DNA of 64,000 bases. It comes from Poecilobothrus nobilitatus (lineage: Eukaryota > Arthropoda > Insecta > Diptera > Dolichopodidae). Location of the stretch: positions 266,883,843-266,947,842 of the forward strand of contig OX352774.1 of NCBI GenBank assembly GCA_947095535.1. The letters are read 5' to 3'. The translations under genes and the position numbers were made by a program. Shown piece by piece: positions 23,386 to 37,600 of this stretch (position 1 is the stretch's first letter; each line of letters opens with the position of its first letter). Below the pieces are notes generated by a model. That model worked only from the letters and a program-made list of their open reading frames with translations, was not told the DNA's origin and searched no databases.

Positions 23386-23997
23386 AGGCTGGTTTTCATT
23401 AGACCGATATATCCACGAAAATATTAAAGTATTGGCAAAAGATATAAAAATGATATTTGTTTGAAAGAGATAAAGCTAAAAAAATATCCATCAAACATTT
23501 GAAAATATCCAAGAAAGTATCCATAAATATCCACGAAAGTATGTTCTCTGAATATATTTTGCTATAAATATCGTGGATATCTTTAATACATATGCAAAAA
23601 TTGTATATCTTACAAAAAAATTTTAATGCATTTTAATGCATTTTTTTGCATTTAAATTTTGAAGTGTCAAAAAAATAGACAAACATTTTAAAATAAACAA
23701 ATGTTCAAACTTTTTATTTTTTAATGAGAAAGAAATCATACTAAAATTATTACTATATTATAGTTATAAAAATATTATTAATAAATTATTATTTTTAAAA
23801 ACTTTATAAATAAAAAATTTTAAATTTTTAGCTAAATATGAATATAAACATTAATAAATTATGTTACGTACATTTTTAACTGTCAAAGTGTTGCTGTAAT
23901 ATTTTTTCTCCCTCTTTCGCAGTGGTAATACACTATATTTTTCTATTTCTAAAGTTTCGATAATATCCACGAAATAACTCATGAAAACCAGCCTTAA
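23386..23997. mobile_element. MITE-like insert b, ends AGGCTGGTTTTCAT
   Basis: The ends AGGCTGGTTTTCAT (23389) and ATGAAAACCAGCCT (about 23980) are inverted copies, followed inside by ATATCCACGAAA and its complement. Related ends occur at 47390 and 47640. No gene. Confidence 0.7.
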
Positions 23998-24700
23998 AAA
24001 TAGAATTTGATTTTAAAAACAGACAAAGTTGATTTTGAAAATTTGGACGAATTTGATTTTGAAAAAAGATGAATGTTAAATGTTAAAAAGGACAAATTTG
24101 AAGTGAAGAGTATACATATATATACATAGTTTCATAAAATAAGATTTGTTATATTTATTATAACAGTCATAATTAAAATCATTTTTTAAACGTTCATATA
24201 ATTTTTATTCTAAATCGTTTTCTGAACTAATTTTACTAAAATATATATAAATTTATTTCTAAACTATCTAAATAATATCTACATAAATTTATTTAATTTT
24301 CAATTAAAATACAGTTTCCATATTCAAATTTCAATAAACAATTTAAAACACTTTCGATTATTATTTTTTGCCACTATGTACACTATGTGTAAAATTAAAC
24401 AAAGTTGGGCCTTTAAAAATATATTGTGATTCAATTTTAAATATTCCTATACTTTGTATTATAACAATACATAGACACAGTAACAAAGTTGCGCCTTTAA
24501 AAAAGCATTGTAAAAATACTATCAAACAATATTTCGTTAATTTTCTCTCTTACAGTAATTTTAATAACAAAATTGTTTTGAAATGAAGTACAAGTAACAT
24601 ATATTTTACCTACTTTTCTAATAGTTTTTTTTTGTTTAGGTAGTTGTAAAAAATGCATTAATTGTGTAAAAAAAGAGTGGCCTGTCTTATTGTAATAGTC

Positions 24701-27326
24701 ATTTTTGGTTATGCACTTACACAAAATAATCTCATAAAAACATTACCCAGCATATGTCTTCTATTAGTATTATCTAGCTACGAGTAGTAATATTACTACA
24801 ACTCTTCTTCACAGTTCTATCACTTTAAAGAGAACATAACATAATATATTACTTTAATCTAATTATAAATAGAACAGAATTTAATGAGAACGAAAATGTA
24901 TAAAATATTTTTTTAATTTTTTTCTGCACAATATTATAAAATGTAAAACCTGGTGGCTGGTACACATAACACAAGCACAACACTGCACGTACAACTTTTT
25001 AAAATAATTCCAAAATTCATATGTCAGTTCAGTAGTTGTTTTGTGTTCATTGGATTGGAATGAGTATTAATAGTTAAAAGCGGTGTAGTGAATAGTGATT
25101 TATTTTATAATTAATATTAAAAAAACTGTTACTATAGTGAAGACTAAAGATACTTTTTCAAAGTTCACATATTTTGTAAATTGTACGGAACGAAAAGTAC
25201 ATATCCATATATATCAACTATTGTTAAGCCGGGAATTATATATTTTACTTTTTAACTAAAATGCTGTATAGCTAAATTGTAAATAAATAAATACACCAAA
25301 AATTAATCCGACATTTTAAATTAAAAACATATTAACAAAAAAAAACATCGTGGCCTCGTGGGTCAGGCAAAAGTAAATTTTATCACATGTTCTCTTTTCT
25401 CATTCCAGTAGAAATGAACAATACTAAATGATAAAACACTTAATTTAATGTTAAATATTTGTATAAAATTAAATAAATATTTATAATATTGGTATGTACT
25501 TTGGTTTTTGAAATTACGTAAAATTAATTAAAGGTTTGTTAAAAATTTAATTATTGTTACTTACACACAAGACATTACTTTTAATTTTTATATAAAATAA
25601 AAACTTTGTCAAAAAAACTTAAAATGTTTAGCAGTCTATATTTTGTCTTATCTTATGATTACAAAATTAAAGTTATCAAGCTAAATTTATTTTTTCTTAT
25701 AATTTTAATGTGTTTTTACAAAAGGTGTATTAATTCTGTGTTTCAGTTTGTAATGTCAAATATTATTTATTTCAAAGTATTTTATAAGCTAAGTGCTCAA
25801 CCTAAACAAAAACGTACGGCGTATATTTTCTGTCAAAATAATTTTAAACACATGTATTCAAATGAGAACCACCGAAATTCGCGACGTACAGTACGTTGAG
25901 TTTTTAAAATTTTGAAATTGACAAGGCGTACAAACAATTTGTTGTAGTTTTTTTTATTATTTTAACAATTAATAGTATTTGAAGAAATTTAAATGCTGTG
26001 TAAGACTTCTTTTTTTTTTTTTAAATTGTATTTACATAAATAAAAATATTTAAAAAAAAATTATCAATATACAAAGTCGGAAGTATATTGTAGGTATTTT
26101 ACTTTTAAATAGATTTAGTCAAGATTTTTTTATTATTAGCTAAATAGTGAAAAGTTAATTGAATTGGTATCGGTTAATGAATGTTTGTGAAAGAAATCGC
26201 ATGTGAAATAAAAAGATATAAAAAATAAAGAAATAATTTGGGAAGAAATAGTTTCTAACGATGTTTTGAATTGCTCGTAACTTAATCCATATCGATTTGA
26301 AAAACAGTTTTGGATTTTTTAAAATATCCAAGTATTGCAGTGTTGTTGAACCGAGAAAATTAAAATCGCATCTTTTTTTACATAATTCATTAAAGAAAAA
26401 TATTTTAAAATATAATGTTTTCATTCATTAATATGCATTTAAAAATTGTCTTCCTTTATATTTTTACCGATCGCATACATTAATGTATAAGGGTATGGTA
26501 GGTATTGTTTTCATACTAAAAACTTGTACCCGAGATTTTGGCAAATATGCACTACTCCGGTGTAGAGAAGGATGTAAAACTTTTTTTGTCTGTGTGTGTA
26601 TGGGTATGTCGGTGAGTACGTGTACAGCTTAAACGACGAGCGGAATTTTTTGCAATTTCATATTTAAAGTTTTGACGTAAATATCTCGGATTGATAAGTT
26701 TTTGGAGCAAATCGGACAACCACAAGTGGTAGTTTACTAGTGTACTTTTTAAGTTTTTTACGAATATTTCGTAACAGAAAAATTTTATGAGAAAAATTAT
26801 TAAGAAAAAGTTGTTACACAAGTAAAGAGCAATAACTTTGCCTAGAACATTTTTTGATCCAACTAACTTTAACTTTTATTTAATTTTTTTTCTAAGTCCA
26901 AATTTCATACATAATTTCACTATTGAATAATAATTTTTATTAAACATTCTTTTAATATATAAAATAATAAAAATTATTCGCTATTTATTAAATTTTGTTA
27001 TGGTGTTGTATTGTTTCTTATGTATGTATAAGAAATTAATTTTATTCGACAGTATACATGTATGTAGGTAAAATGTTTAACATTTTATCTTTAAAGTTGT
27101 AAATAAATTATTTGGTACCTAGATAAAGTAATAAATTGCTTTCTAATGTTTTGTAGTTCCTGAATTTGTTTAAATAACTAATAAACAAGTACAAAAAGTT
27201 TTTTTGTTATCGAATTGTTAATTAAATTAAAACTATTAAGAGCCATGGATAAATTAAATGTTAAGAGAAATCTCATAACAAAAAAATTAACAAGTTTAGG
27301 GAAATTGAGGGTACTACACTATGTAA
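24701..27326. other. Intergenic, AT-rich, no convincing gene
   Basis: Reading frames here are short and of low complexity. A 97-codon frame at 25606 and an 89-codon minus frame at 26424-26155 resemble nothing. 26345-26455 recurs at 46190-46305, so it is a dispersed repeat. 26470-26760 has a GTGTGTG-rich block of repeat character. Confidence 0.5.
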
Positions 27327-28861
27327 CAGGTTTTCCAATTTAAGTGATATGATTTCTAAGTTACGTTTCGGCCATTTGTCATTTCATGATCTGTCTTTTT
27401 TTTTTCATTGTATTCAGTAATGTTTGCAATTTCATCATGAAGAGATATACGCAAGAACAACGTTTACAAATTATTCAATTTTATTATCAAAATAATCGTT
27501 CTCCAATTGCAACTTTTCGTGCGCTTAATGGTGCAGTAAATAAACAAAACTGTCGATTCTAGTTCGAAGAAAATCGACAAATTATTCATGAACAACCATT
27601 ATATTCACCTAAATCGAAATGAAGTTGGGTAACACCGTTTCTGTCAATGAAGAGTATAGTATAGATCGATGATAACCAACTTTTTATGGCCGAAATTGAA
27701 AGAAGTTGATCTTGACAACATCTGGTTCCAACAAGACGGGGGTACGTGCCACACAACACGTGCAACAACCAAATTATTGCGAGAAAAGTTTGGAGATTCA
27801 ATTATTTCAAGAAATTGTGACATTGAAGGCCTCCAAGAAGTTGTGATTTAACACCATTAGACTATTTCTTGTGGGGTTATTTGAAGTCATTGGTCTTTAG
27901 CAATAAACCAAACTCTCTTCAATCTTTAGAAGTCAATATTGAACGTGCTATTCATGACATACGACTTGATTTAGTGGAAAAAGTGCTCGAAAATTCGAAC
28001 GAATCGAACATGTAGCAAAGTTAGTTACTCTCACATCCAATCCAAAATGCGGTATTTAATCACAATTTGGAGTCAATGTTCCAAAATTATTATAAATTCG
28101 GTTACCGTCCTCATTAATAGAGCCATAAAAATTTTATACAGACTACCTTATGATTACTCAACAACATCATTGTATTCTGATTGCAAATTACCCTCTGTTG
28201 AACAAACAATATTTTTAGAAAACTGTAAGCTGATTTATAAATTATCAAATAATTTAATGAAAAGCAACCTTAGACTACAAACAAATGATTCAATCCATAA
28301 TTATAACACAAGGAGTGCAGAGCATTTTCGACTCGGAGCTCCCAGGACGGAAAAGGGTAAAAGCGATGTTATGTTCCACTGTCTAAAGGTTTTCAACAGT
28401 CTTCCTAACAACATAAAATATGCCCCAAACATAAGAGTATTTAAAAAACGATTGAAAGCATTACCTACTCAAGTTAATTAAAAAAAAAAAATAGAAAAGA
28501 AAAAAAAAAGTAAGAAAAAATAAAAATTGAAATGTAAAGATAATTTTAAAATGTATTATAATGTGTTATATTAAACAATATCTAAATATATTGTATTAGA
28601 ATATAAGTTAGTTATAAGGAGAGATTTATACCAGTTTTTTATACTGCCTATCTCTGTTTATTTTAATAAAAAAAAAAAAAAATTGGGTTCATCGAATTCG
28701 TTCCTGCAAAAAAAGTCGTGGAGGCCATTTGAATGACGTTTTATTCAGAATTTAATTGTATCGATTGTACTTCACATTAAATTAAAAATATTTGAATTTC
28801 CTTAACAATTAGTGTGTTTTATTTTGAAAAGAAATCATATCACTCAAATTGGAAAACCCTT
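27327..28861 (+). mobile_element. Degenerate mariner-type transposon, copy A
   Basis: Ends AGGTTTTCCAATTTAAGTGA and TCACTCAAATTGGAAAACCC are inverted repeats. The transposase starts at 27437 (MKRYTQEQRLQIIQFYY, an N-terminal HTH typical of insect mariner-like transposases). It jumps by internal deletion to VNKQNCRF, hits stops and resumes at 27669 with MITNFLWPKL and the catalytic-region motif WFQQDGGTCHTT. TPLDYFLWGYLKSL follows in another frame. A truncated LINE sits near the end of the coding part (27996-28682). Inactive. Confidence 0.88.
27996..28682 (+). mobile_element. 5'-truncated LINE inserted in mariner copy A
   Basis: The frame at 28047 (144 codons) ends with LKVFNSLPNNIKYAPNIRVF and FKKRLKAL, the usual C-terminus of LINE ORF2 downstream of the reverse transcriptase. 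It closes with a 15-base A-run at 28667-28682. The mariner sequence breaks off after GTGCTCGAAAATT and resumes with AATTGGGTTCATCG, giving a short target duplication of about AAATT. It comes from a different LINE family from the copies at 1 and 50020. Confidence 0.85.
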
Positions 28862-31349
28862 TACATAATATGTATAGTTAGTGTTATTACTTATATGAAA
28901 AAGTTATTCTATTTACAAAAATTACTTTAGACTATAGATACATATGTTTACCTAGGTACATAGTTGCATTTAAAAGATGAAGAAAAATAATACGAAATAT
29001 TTTATACTAGTGAAAAAAGCTCCTCACAAGATAAAAAAAGTAATTTTTTTAAATATTACATGGTATTGTTAATCCTGGCCCAATCATTTTTAAATAATCG
29101 AAATGTCCGAATTTTTAAATGATTTTTGTTGTTTTGTTTTTTTTCGAGTAAGTAGCAAAAACAAAATTAGGTCAGATGTTGAGAGTGGCTAACCTATGAT
29201 TGATACATAATTTATGTTCGTATTGCCAGCGTTTTAATATTTTTTGCCTGTTTTTCTCTTATATCAATATGAATTTCTTATTTCGCTATTAAACAATTGA
29301 TTTTACATAAAAATGTTAAACTTGCGAAAGAAAAAGAAAAAGTTGCAACTGAATCGCCAGTTTACACTGGTTGCATTATTCAGTTGCAACCTTTTCTTTC
29401 CCACTACTTCGCTTCCCCTAAAACAACAATTTAAAAACGAAAAAAAAAACGACGAAAATGCGTAAAATTCCGAAAACCTTTATTCATTTTTGTTAACAAA
29501 ATATAGCTGCTTTAGCTGTTGCAAATCACCATACATGTAAAGCAACAATGCAACATGGGAGAGGAAAGCTAAATAGTAGTTCTTTTTTTAAAAAAAATAC
29601 ACGTAGTCTTATGGAAAAAAATAGTAGTCCTCCTAGATATTTGGAAATAATTTTTTTAATTTCGTCCTAAGGAAGCATTAAAGTTCCATCTTTTGTACGT
29701 TTTTTAGTAAAAAGAAATTTTTAAAAATTGTTAATATTCATTTATAAATATGCATTTTAAAAAATGTCTTCCAACTACTTTTCAACAAAAAAAAGCTTCT
29801 TAAAAACTTTTTAAAAGAGCATTGATTTGGTACATTACTGAGCAAATAAATGTTGACAACTAATTTTTATTGCAATATCGATTTGCTTTAATAATTAATG
29901 TAAATTTTTTAGAATGTTTATATTAAGTGCAAAAAATAAACTATTTAATTATTTTTACAATAACTAAATTTATGTTAACTTATTTAAAATTTTTATTAAT
30001 ATAATAAAATAAATTAATATTATAAGTTATTCGCCTTTTCCTTTGAGGTAGGTGATATGGCGATTATTTTTAAAGTGGTATCGCCTGAAGACTAGTCCTT
30101 AAACTAAAATAATAAAAAAAATATATTAATACATACAAATAATATATAAATAATTTTTGAACAAAATAATATGATATATTTAAAATAAAATTTAATAAAA
30201 CAAAATAAAGTAATTAATTTACAACAAAACAATATTAAACAAAGTAAAAAACAAAAAAAATATCACAAAAATCGATATTTTCCGACCGGATAGTAATAAT
30301 AAATCTTGAGTGGGCAAAAATGAAAAATGACATGACGATTGTATCCCAACTATATGTAGGTACCTTCATATCTAAAAGGTTAATTTGGTCAATAATAATA
30401 TTTAATATCGTTTCAATATCGTTCAATATTTTGAAATTGTTTTGTTTCTGTATTACCTGTCAAATAGGTAACTTAGATCGTTATTAATTATTCTAAATTT
30501 AAAATCACATTTAAAGTATGTAATTATTTTCTATTAAAGAATATAAAACAATCCTTGAATTTTTTCAACTGTAAGTTTGTGGAACATCTTTATATACCTT
30601 ATTAGTATTAAAATTGTATTCGCCCTGATGATGGCAGTGATGCCGAAATATATATAGGCTTTATAATAAATAAATATAATATTTTAAGAATTATAAAAAT
30701 AAAATATTAATAAAATTATTTTGTGGACAAAAAGTATAAATAAAAAACAATTTTTTACTCAATAAATCTAATATAAAACAATATTATTTTGGCCTTTATA
30801 TAATTTCCAGTATTTTAAATTTATTTTTTTACTAACATTTAAAACTAAATTAGAGAAATTTAAAATTAGCCATGCATTACTCAGTACTCAATATTATGAA
30901 GTTTATGATTGTCCTCTTTTTTTTTTTACCAAAACAAAATAATAACAATGTTTTTCTCTTTGCTCATAAAAACAAATTGAAATAAATTGAAATTAGAATT
31001 AAGAGAATGGAAGGTTTATTTTTTATATTTTTTTTTTTTTTTTTGTTAGTATTTTACTGTTTAGTAATTATCATTGTGCTGCTATTTGCTAATAATATAT
31101 ATTGCGTTCGTATGTAAATATACATTGCATATGCATTGCACATTATATTGTAGTTGGTATTGGTTGATACATATGAAGTAGAATTAAAATCTGTCTAAAG
31201 AGTAAAATTTTATTATTATTTCATTCTTTTGATGAATGAGTTATTTTAATTTATTGAAATAAATGATCAAATGAATTAAATTTTTATATTTATGTTTTAA
31301 ATACTTCTAGTATCAAGTTAGTCCTTCTAGAGTTATGGGGACTCAAATT

Positions 31350-31765
31350 CTGTCTGATTAATTTTATAACCTAGACAGCTATAACCTATTTTCAAAATTT
31401 CTGGAAAAAGTGTATAACCCTGATTTTGCAACCTAAAAATCTTTAAAATCAACTCTAAAATCCCCCCTGTCTCACATACTTATACTTAAATATATAAATA
31501 TTTTGCAAAGGGCAAATAACCCTGATTTGTAAGCAACAATAAAATCCCTCATTATTCAGAATCTCACATTTACATTCAGGAAAAAGCGTGTAACCCTTCT
31601 TTTGAATCCAACTCTAAAATCTTTCATAATTCCGAATCTCGCATATAGTTAAATATATAAATGAAATCCCGTTTGTATAATATGTAAACATTCTGCGAAA
31701 AGGGAATACCCTGATTTCGTCGCAACTCTAAAATCCCTCCTATTTTTCGGGATTTTGTTATTTGT
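31350..31765 (+). repeat. Degenerate tandem units with AACCCTGATTTTG and CTAAAATCCC
   Basis: Three to four diverged units of roughly 130 bp repeat the order TAACCCTGATTT, AACTCTAAAATCCCTC, CAGAATCTCACAT and TAAATATATAAAT. No coding sense. Confidence 0.6.
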
Positions 31766-31819
31766 CCAAATGTAGTGATCCCTTAATTATGTTATTTAGG
31801 CTTTTTTAGTAGATAACAT

Positions 31820-32075
31820 TTTAAAAGAATTTGGGGGATTATTTTCTTTCCATAATTAAATATATAAAAAATGTCATTTTAGCACATAACATCTTAAAAA
31901 AATTTGGGGGATTATTTCATTTTAATTTGGGGGATTATTTCGCTTTATTGCAGTAATATTTCATTTTGAATTTAAGGTGTTATTTCATAATAAAATAATT
32001 AAGGTGTTATTTAATAATAAAAACTTTTTTACGTGTTATTTAATTTTTCTTTTGGGGATTATTTTTTGCGGGGTT
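31820..32075 (+). repeat. Repeated GGGGGATTATTT / GGTGTTATTT phrases
   Basis: AATTTGGGGGATTATTT occurs three times (about 31829, 31903 and 31925). Related AAGGTGTTATTT and GGGGATTATTTT phrases follow to 32070. They look like decaying short tandem units of unknown origin. Confidence 0.6.
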
Positions 32076-34620
32076 ATTTCAGGCAGTCAATATACATTCA
32101 TGATAAATTAGAAAATTTGTTTTAAGCATTTTAAAAGAATAAAGCAAAATTTATTTTAAGCATTATTTTTATTTAATGTTAGAAACTACAAAACGCCGCA
32201 AAACATATTCGAGAAACTCTATTTTGTAAACAACTACATAATACTAATTATTTTTTTATATACACATTTTAACATAAAAGCATTTTAAATAATGAGGATT
32301 ATTGCGCCCCAAATCTTACTAAACAAATTGAAATCCTGATTTTGTAACTCTAAAATCCCACATAATTATTTATTTCACATAAGTACAATTCAGATTTCAA
32401 CTAATTCACCTGTTTGTTTAGTGGAGATGCAAAATAAAACATTTAAACTAGTTAACAAAAACTAAATTTTTTAATTTTAATTAATTAAAATACACTTCTT
32501 TAATAACAAATGATTTATTTATTATAAAATTATTTAATTTTAAACGTAAGAAATAAACAAAAACTTTAGTGAGTTATCTTAACCTTTTTCACTAGAAAAC
32601 AATTGCTAAACAGTTAGATAAGAAATAACCATTTTTTAAAATGATGATAGAACAGAACTTTAATATTTTTGTATAGTAAGTATCTGCTGTAATATTCAAT
32701 TTTTCATGTATGTAAAAGTATAAAATATTTATTATTATTTTATTGTATTTTATTAACCTCGACTATACCAGCACCTCTCCCCTATACCCCGTTCACCTTA
32801 AATTTTTTTTTTTGATTTTATTTAAGTAGGTACCTATACTTTTATATTTATGTTTATATTTATTCACAGAACTTATATTTATAATTTATTTTTTATTATA
32901 CATATTATATTTATTCACATCTGACAATAGTTTTTTTCAAGCCATGACATGAAGAGACCAAAAGCAATTTAAGGAGGCTAATTTTTGAAAAAATTTAGAA
33001 AAATTTACACGTATTGGAGCTTTGCATAGCAGGCTTTGTAAAATGCTTATAACTAAAAAACTATAAATTTTTTTGAATTTCTTTCAAAGGTGGACATATT
33101 GACATAAAACTCAATCGGTCGCGGATCTTTTGATATATTAATATTTAAAAAATATTAATATTTTAATATAAAAATACCTTTTTAAAAAAAATCCTCCATT
33201 TTCTGTACCACTATAAAAGCTTTCTGAAAGAACTTTTGAAGAACTTTACAAGATACATACAAAGGAACCTCGGTAGCTAGCCACTGAACAAAATGAACAA
33301 TATAAGTTACTATATACATATATAATTAATAATAGCATTTAACTTATAATGTGCATGAAACCGATAGTCTTAAAAATATTGCATTATCGCCTATGTGATT
33401 TGTAATAGGTATTAAATAAATGTATAATAATATTTTTCTTTTTTAAACAAATCTACTTACCTATTTTCAAGATGAAATGTTTTCAAGATAACTACATTAC
33501 ATTTGAAACGAAAATTTGTTAATAAATAAATTTTTGAAAAATGTGTTAATAAATAATGTTTATTTTCCCTTTCTTTATTTGAAGTGAAAAGTAGTTATAA
33601 TTGCAAATGTATCAAATAAATACATAATATTAAATGACATCTAAAATTAAAAGATTAAAATTTCTAAATATGAGTAAAACTTAAAAATTTTAAAGACTGA
33701 CAATTCTTTTTTAATAAGCTACAATAATGATAAAAAGTTAAGTAAATTGATATGTATACTTATGTAACATTAGTATAATGGGCATATGTAATTCTAAGTA
33801 TAATGGTTATATGTAATTGTATTTGGTATAATGAAAAAAAAGTATAATCTATAAGTTTTATATTTCTAATTTACAAAATTAACCGGTTAAAAAATGTTTT
33901 TAGATAAGATTAAATTTATATTTATTATCCCTATCAATTCTTTTAAAAACTTAAATTTAAATTAAATACGATTGCTTATAGAATAAGTATATATTTTTTC
34001 GTTTAAATTATGTTGTTGTTATTATAATACTTTGGAAGCATAACTACTTTCAGGCTTTCGTCTTTACATTGATTTTTTTTTTATTATTTAAAACCAAAAC
34101 GAAATTATTAAATAAATTATAATCTACTTGTAATTAACTTAAATTCATTGCCAACTTCATAATAAATTATATTTAAAAAAATAATATGCCCATTAAATAA
34201 TCTTTAGCCAGTATAATAGAATGAAATTCTTTACTGTTCATGCAGAGCTTAGGAAGTAGAAATAGAAAAGGTAGAACAGGAAAGCGAAAATTTTAAATTG
34301 AAAAGTGCAAGTGTAGGGGAATATAAGGGAACAACGAATCCGTCTACTATTATTACTATTTTGCTAACAAGTATTAAAAAGTATTAATTTATTGTGTAAT
34401 TTTAAGAATTTTAAAAGTTGAGTTATTCTAAGAATCTTTATTCTAAATCTTAAAAGTAATCAAAATACCTATTGGTTTTTGACTTCTTCTTCTGCAATAT
34501 TGATTATACATTAGCTTAAATATATAAATTATATTTTTAAAACTAACTACGAGTACTATATTTAATATTACCGCTAAATTACCATGTAACTAATGCACTT
34601 TTTTTTACTTCTTAGAAAAA

Positions 34621-37600
34621 ATGACGACTGATCAAGAAGAAAATAAATTACGTTTTAGAAGAACGCAGAGTGTAACAAGGGCTGAAGAAATTGCGACAAA
34701 AGAACAAAAACTAAGAAAATCACAATCAGATAAACCGTATGTTGATTTTATCATATTTTATGTTGCTAATACAATTTCAAATATTATTTAACTTTTCAAT
34801 AAATTATTTGCAGATGCCATAGACCAAGAGACTCTCTATTTTCATGGAGTTCAGGTTTTGATAACTGGACCGGTCTAATTAATTGGGGTTTTTTATTATT
34901 AACTATGGGTGGATTCCGTTTATGTTTAGAAAATTTACTCAAGTATGAAATTAACAATAATCAAAGACTATACACATATAAGACATTCCAAGTAGAAAAA
35001 ATTTTTTAGTATAGAAAATAAAAATAAGGCTGTGCCCCAAATAGTCACGACATCTATGAATATGAAATTTTTTCATCTTTTATTTTATACAAAATTCGTT
35101 TTTTTTTTAATTTTAAATATAAACGTTTTTCATTCTTTTCTTTGATAAACAATTTAACCTTGAAAAAACAAAAGTTTTCTAAATAAAATAAATTAGTATG
35201 TATGAACATTGTAACTTCGTATTGCTATACTGGGATAGATAATAATTTGAATACTGGTAATTTAATATAGAGGTTTTTGAAATTTTAATCAATTTAGATT
35301 AGATTGTTAGTTTTAAATAAATTTTATTCAGTTTAGTTATATAATATTACAATTCATTAACATAAAATTTAAAAATGTATTACAATAAAACAGTTTTTGA
35401 AATACAAAGAAAAGATTAGTTATCTGTATGCTGTCCTGTTTGTGTTATAACCCGAATAAACGAGAATGAATATTAAATATAATGTTAAATTTACAATATG
35501 CTACGTTGTCAGATTTATTGTATGGTTTTTATTTTTTAAATAAAATTAAGTTTTTTTCTAGATATAAGAAAAAATACATGAGATTTCTTATGTTGTCCCA
35601 AACAATTTGTGTATTTAAGTAAGTAAATTTTGTTTTCTAAAATAAGCTAAAGAGTATATAAAAATGTATCATTAGAATGATCAAGTAAACTATATTGACT
35701 ATATATGAAGAATGATTTAAATTTTTCTTTATAAATTTAAATGTATAAAATTATTAATTAACATTAACGTATACTACATGTATATATATTACCTTTATAT
35801 TATATTATTATTATTATTATTTTATTAGAGTATTATAACATAAAAATAAATTGTACATATATACGAATTTAGTATAAAATAATAGATGAATAAATTTCAT
35901 ATTCATAGATGTCGCGACTATTTTGTACACAGGCTTATTTTTATTTCCTATACTAAAAAATTTGTTCTACTTGGAATGTCTTACACATATTATGTACATT
36001 CTTTGCAATGCATTAATTTACAATATTAAATAATAAATAATACATTAAATTTTTTGTTTAATTATGAAGGTATGGTATTAGAATAGATCCAATACAATGG
36101 TATATTGTATTAAGTGGCAAAAATGAAGGCGAAGGACATCCATCATTAATATTATTAATATGTGAGTATAATGCTTACCTTCAATTATAATATTAATTAA
36201 CTAATATTTATAATCTTTGAAATTTTTTTTAAGATTCCCTGGTACCAATCACAATATGTTTGTTACTCGAAAAAGGGTTAGCAGTAGTACGTATACATAA
36301 ATATGTGTTTATAAATTGAAAGTTGAATTGAATGAAGAACAAATTAGAAATTAATATTTTTATGATTATTTTAGGAAGTAATAAGTGAAAGCGCTGGAAT
36401 GTTCGCACATGTTGTTAATATTATTGTACTTGTTTTAATACCAATGGTTGTAATACATGTTCGAGAATATTCATTTAGTTTAGGTAGTTTATTAATATTT
36501 AAAGGCCCTGCTCCACTAATATTTTTGTAAAAGTTATCCCGACTTTTTTCTAGCTAAAATAAAAAGAGACAGCATGAAAAATTTATTCAGTGTAGAAAGA
36601 GATAACATTTTTTAGTTTCGGAACGTTTTTGACACTCCGAATTTTTTTGTTACGCACTAGTTCTAGCGCGGCGGAAAATCTTTTCTTTTATTTTTTTTTG
36701 TATAAAAAAATTTAAAGTAGAAGATTTTAATAAACAAATTGAGTAAATAAAAACATTTTAAAATAAGATTTTATAATTAAAAATACTCCAACAAATAAAT
36801 TCAGTTATAAATTTTAACATTTTATTTCTTTTCTATATAATTCAGAACCATGACACAGTTATAGTACCAAAACAGCAAATTGTATTCACTCACACAACTC
36901 GGGAAAGTTCAATATGGCAACTAAGATTTAAAATGAATTACCATTAGATATTTAAATTACTGAGAATAAAAAAATTAAAACTAAAATGAAATAATTCTTT
37001 TTTATTTTTTTAATATAGTACTTAAATAATATGTAGGTTTCATTTATAATGAATTTCTTTTTCTTTAACTATTTTTTATGATTAACTATTTTTCTGAGAT
37101 CATAGAATTAAATTTTCTTAAGAATTATGTTAACATTTTACATTTTATACATGAATTTATAGTTTGCCATATATTTTTATTTTGACAAGTTTTTGTATTT
37201 TTAATGCTTTTATATATTACATATTATTATTATTTTTTTCTTTATTATTAAATTTTTGTTTTTTTACCGCTTCTTAGAAATTAAGAAAAAAATTTTTATG
37301 TATTTTAATATGTTATGAAATAAAACTGACGAATTATGAAATAAATAAAATTAATAAAATGTTAAACTTTATAACTCAATTTGTTTGTTAGAACATTTTT
37401 AATCATAAAATCATACTAAATATTTTTATTTACTATACTCAAAATTTAAAAGAAAACATTCTGCGTCACGCTATGAAAAGTGCATTAATAAAAAATATTT
37501 TGACTTTTGTTTATTAGTTTACAAGGAAAGTGAATTTTGAATTTGACAAACGTTAACTTTTACTAAAAAAGTCATCCCAGGTCATTTTTTTTCGGATACA

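Larger units (their letters stand above)
21497..24700 (-). mobile_element. R1-family element in reverse orientation (R1c), with insertions
   Basis: Left end CTATTACAATAAGATGGGCC, right end GAGTGGCCTGTCTTATTGTA. Near the left end GATATGAAACGATTTG is the complement of the matching word in R1b at about 16875, so this copy is inverted relative to R1b. Its interior is interrupted from about 21860 to 23997 by two further MITEs. No protein is encoded. Confidence 0.65.
28862..34560. other. Intergenic, AT-rich; old repeats only
   Basis: No gene is supported. A hairpin pairs GTTGCAACTGAAT with ATTCAGTTGCAAC (29341-29390). TGATGATGGCAGTGATGCCG at 30628 resembles a widespread insect repeat word. 33775-33835 has three imperfect copies of GTATAATGG-CATATGTAATT. 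Two denser repeat tracts are listed separately. Confidence 0.5.

Noticed and set aside
25606..25899. 97-codon frame with a basic end (QPKQKRTAYIF, then NSRRTVR), briefly homeobox-like
   Set aside because: The spacing and conserved Trp/Asn of a homeodomain are missing, and the N-terminal part is random-looking.
26155..26424. 89-codon minus-strand frame
   Set aside because: Part of it is a dispersed repeat also found at 46190-46305; no family resemblance.
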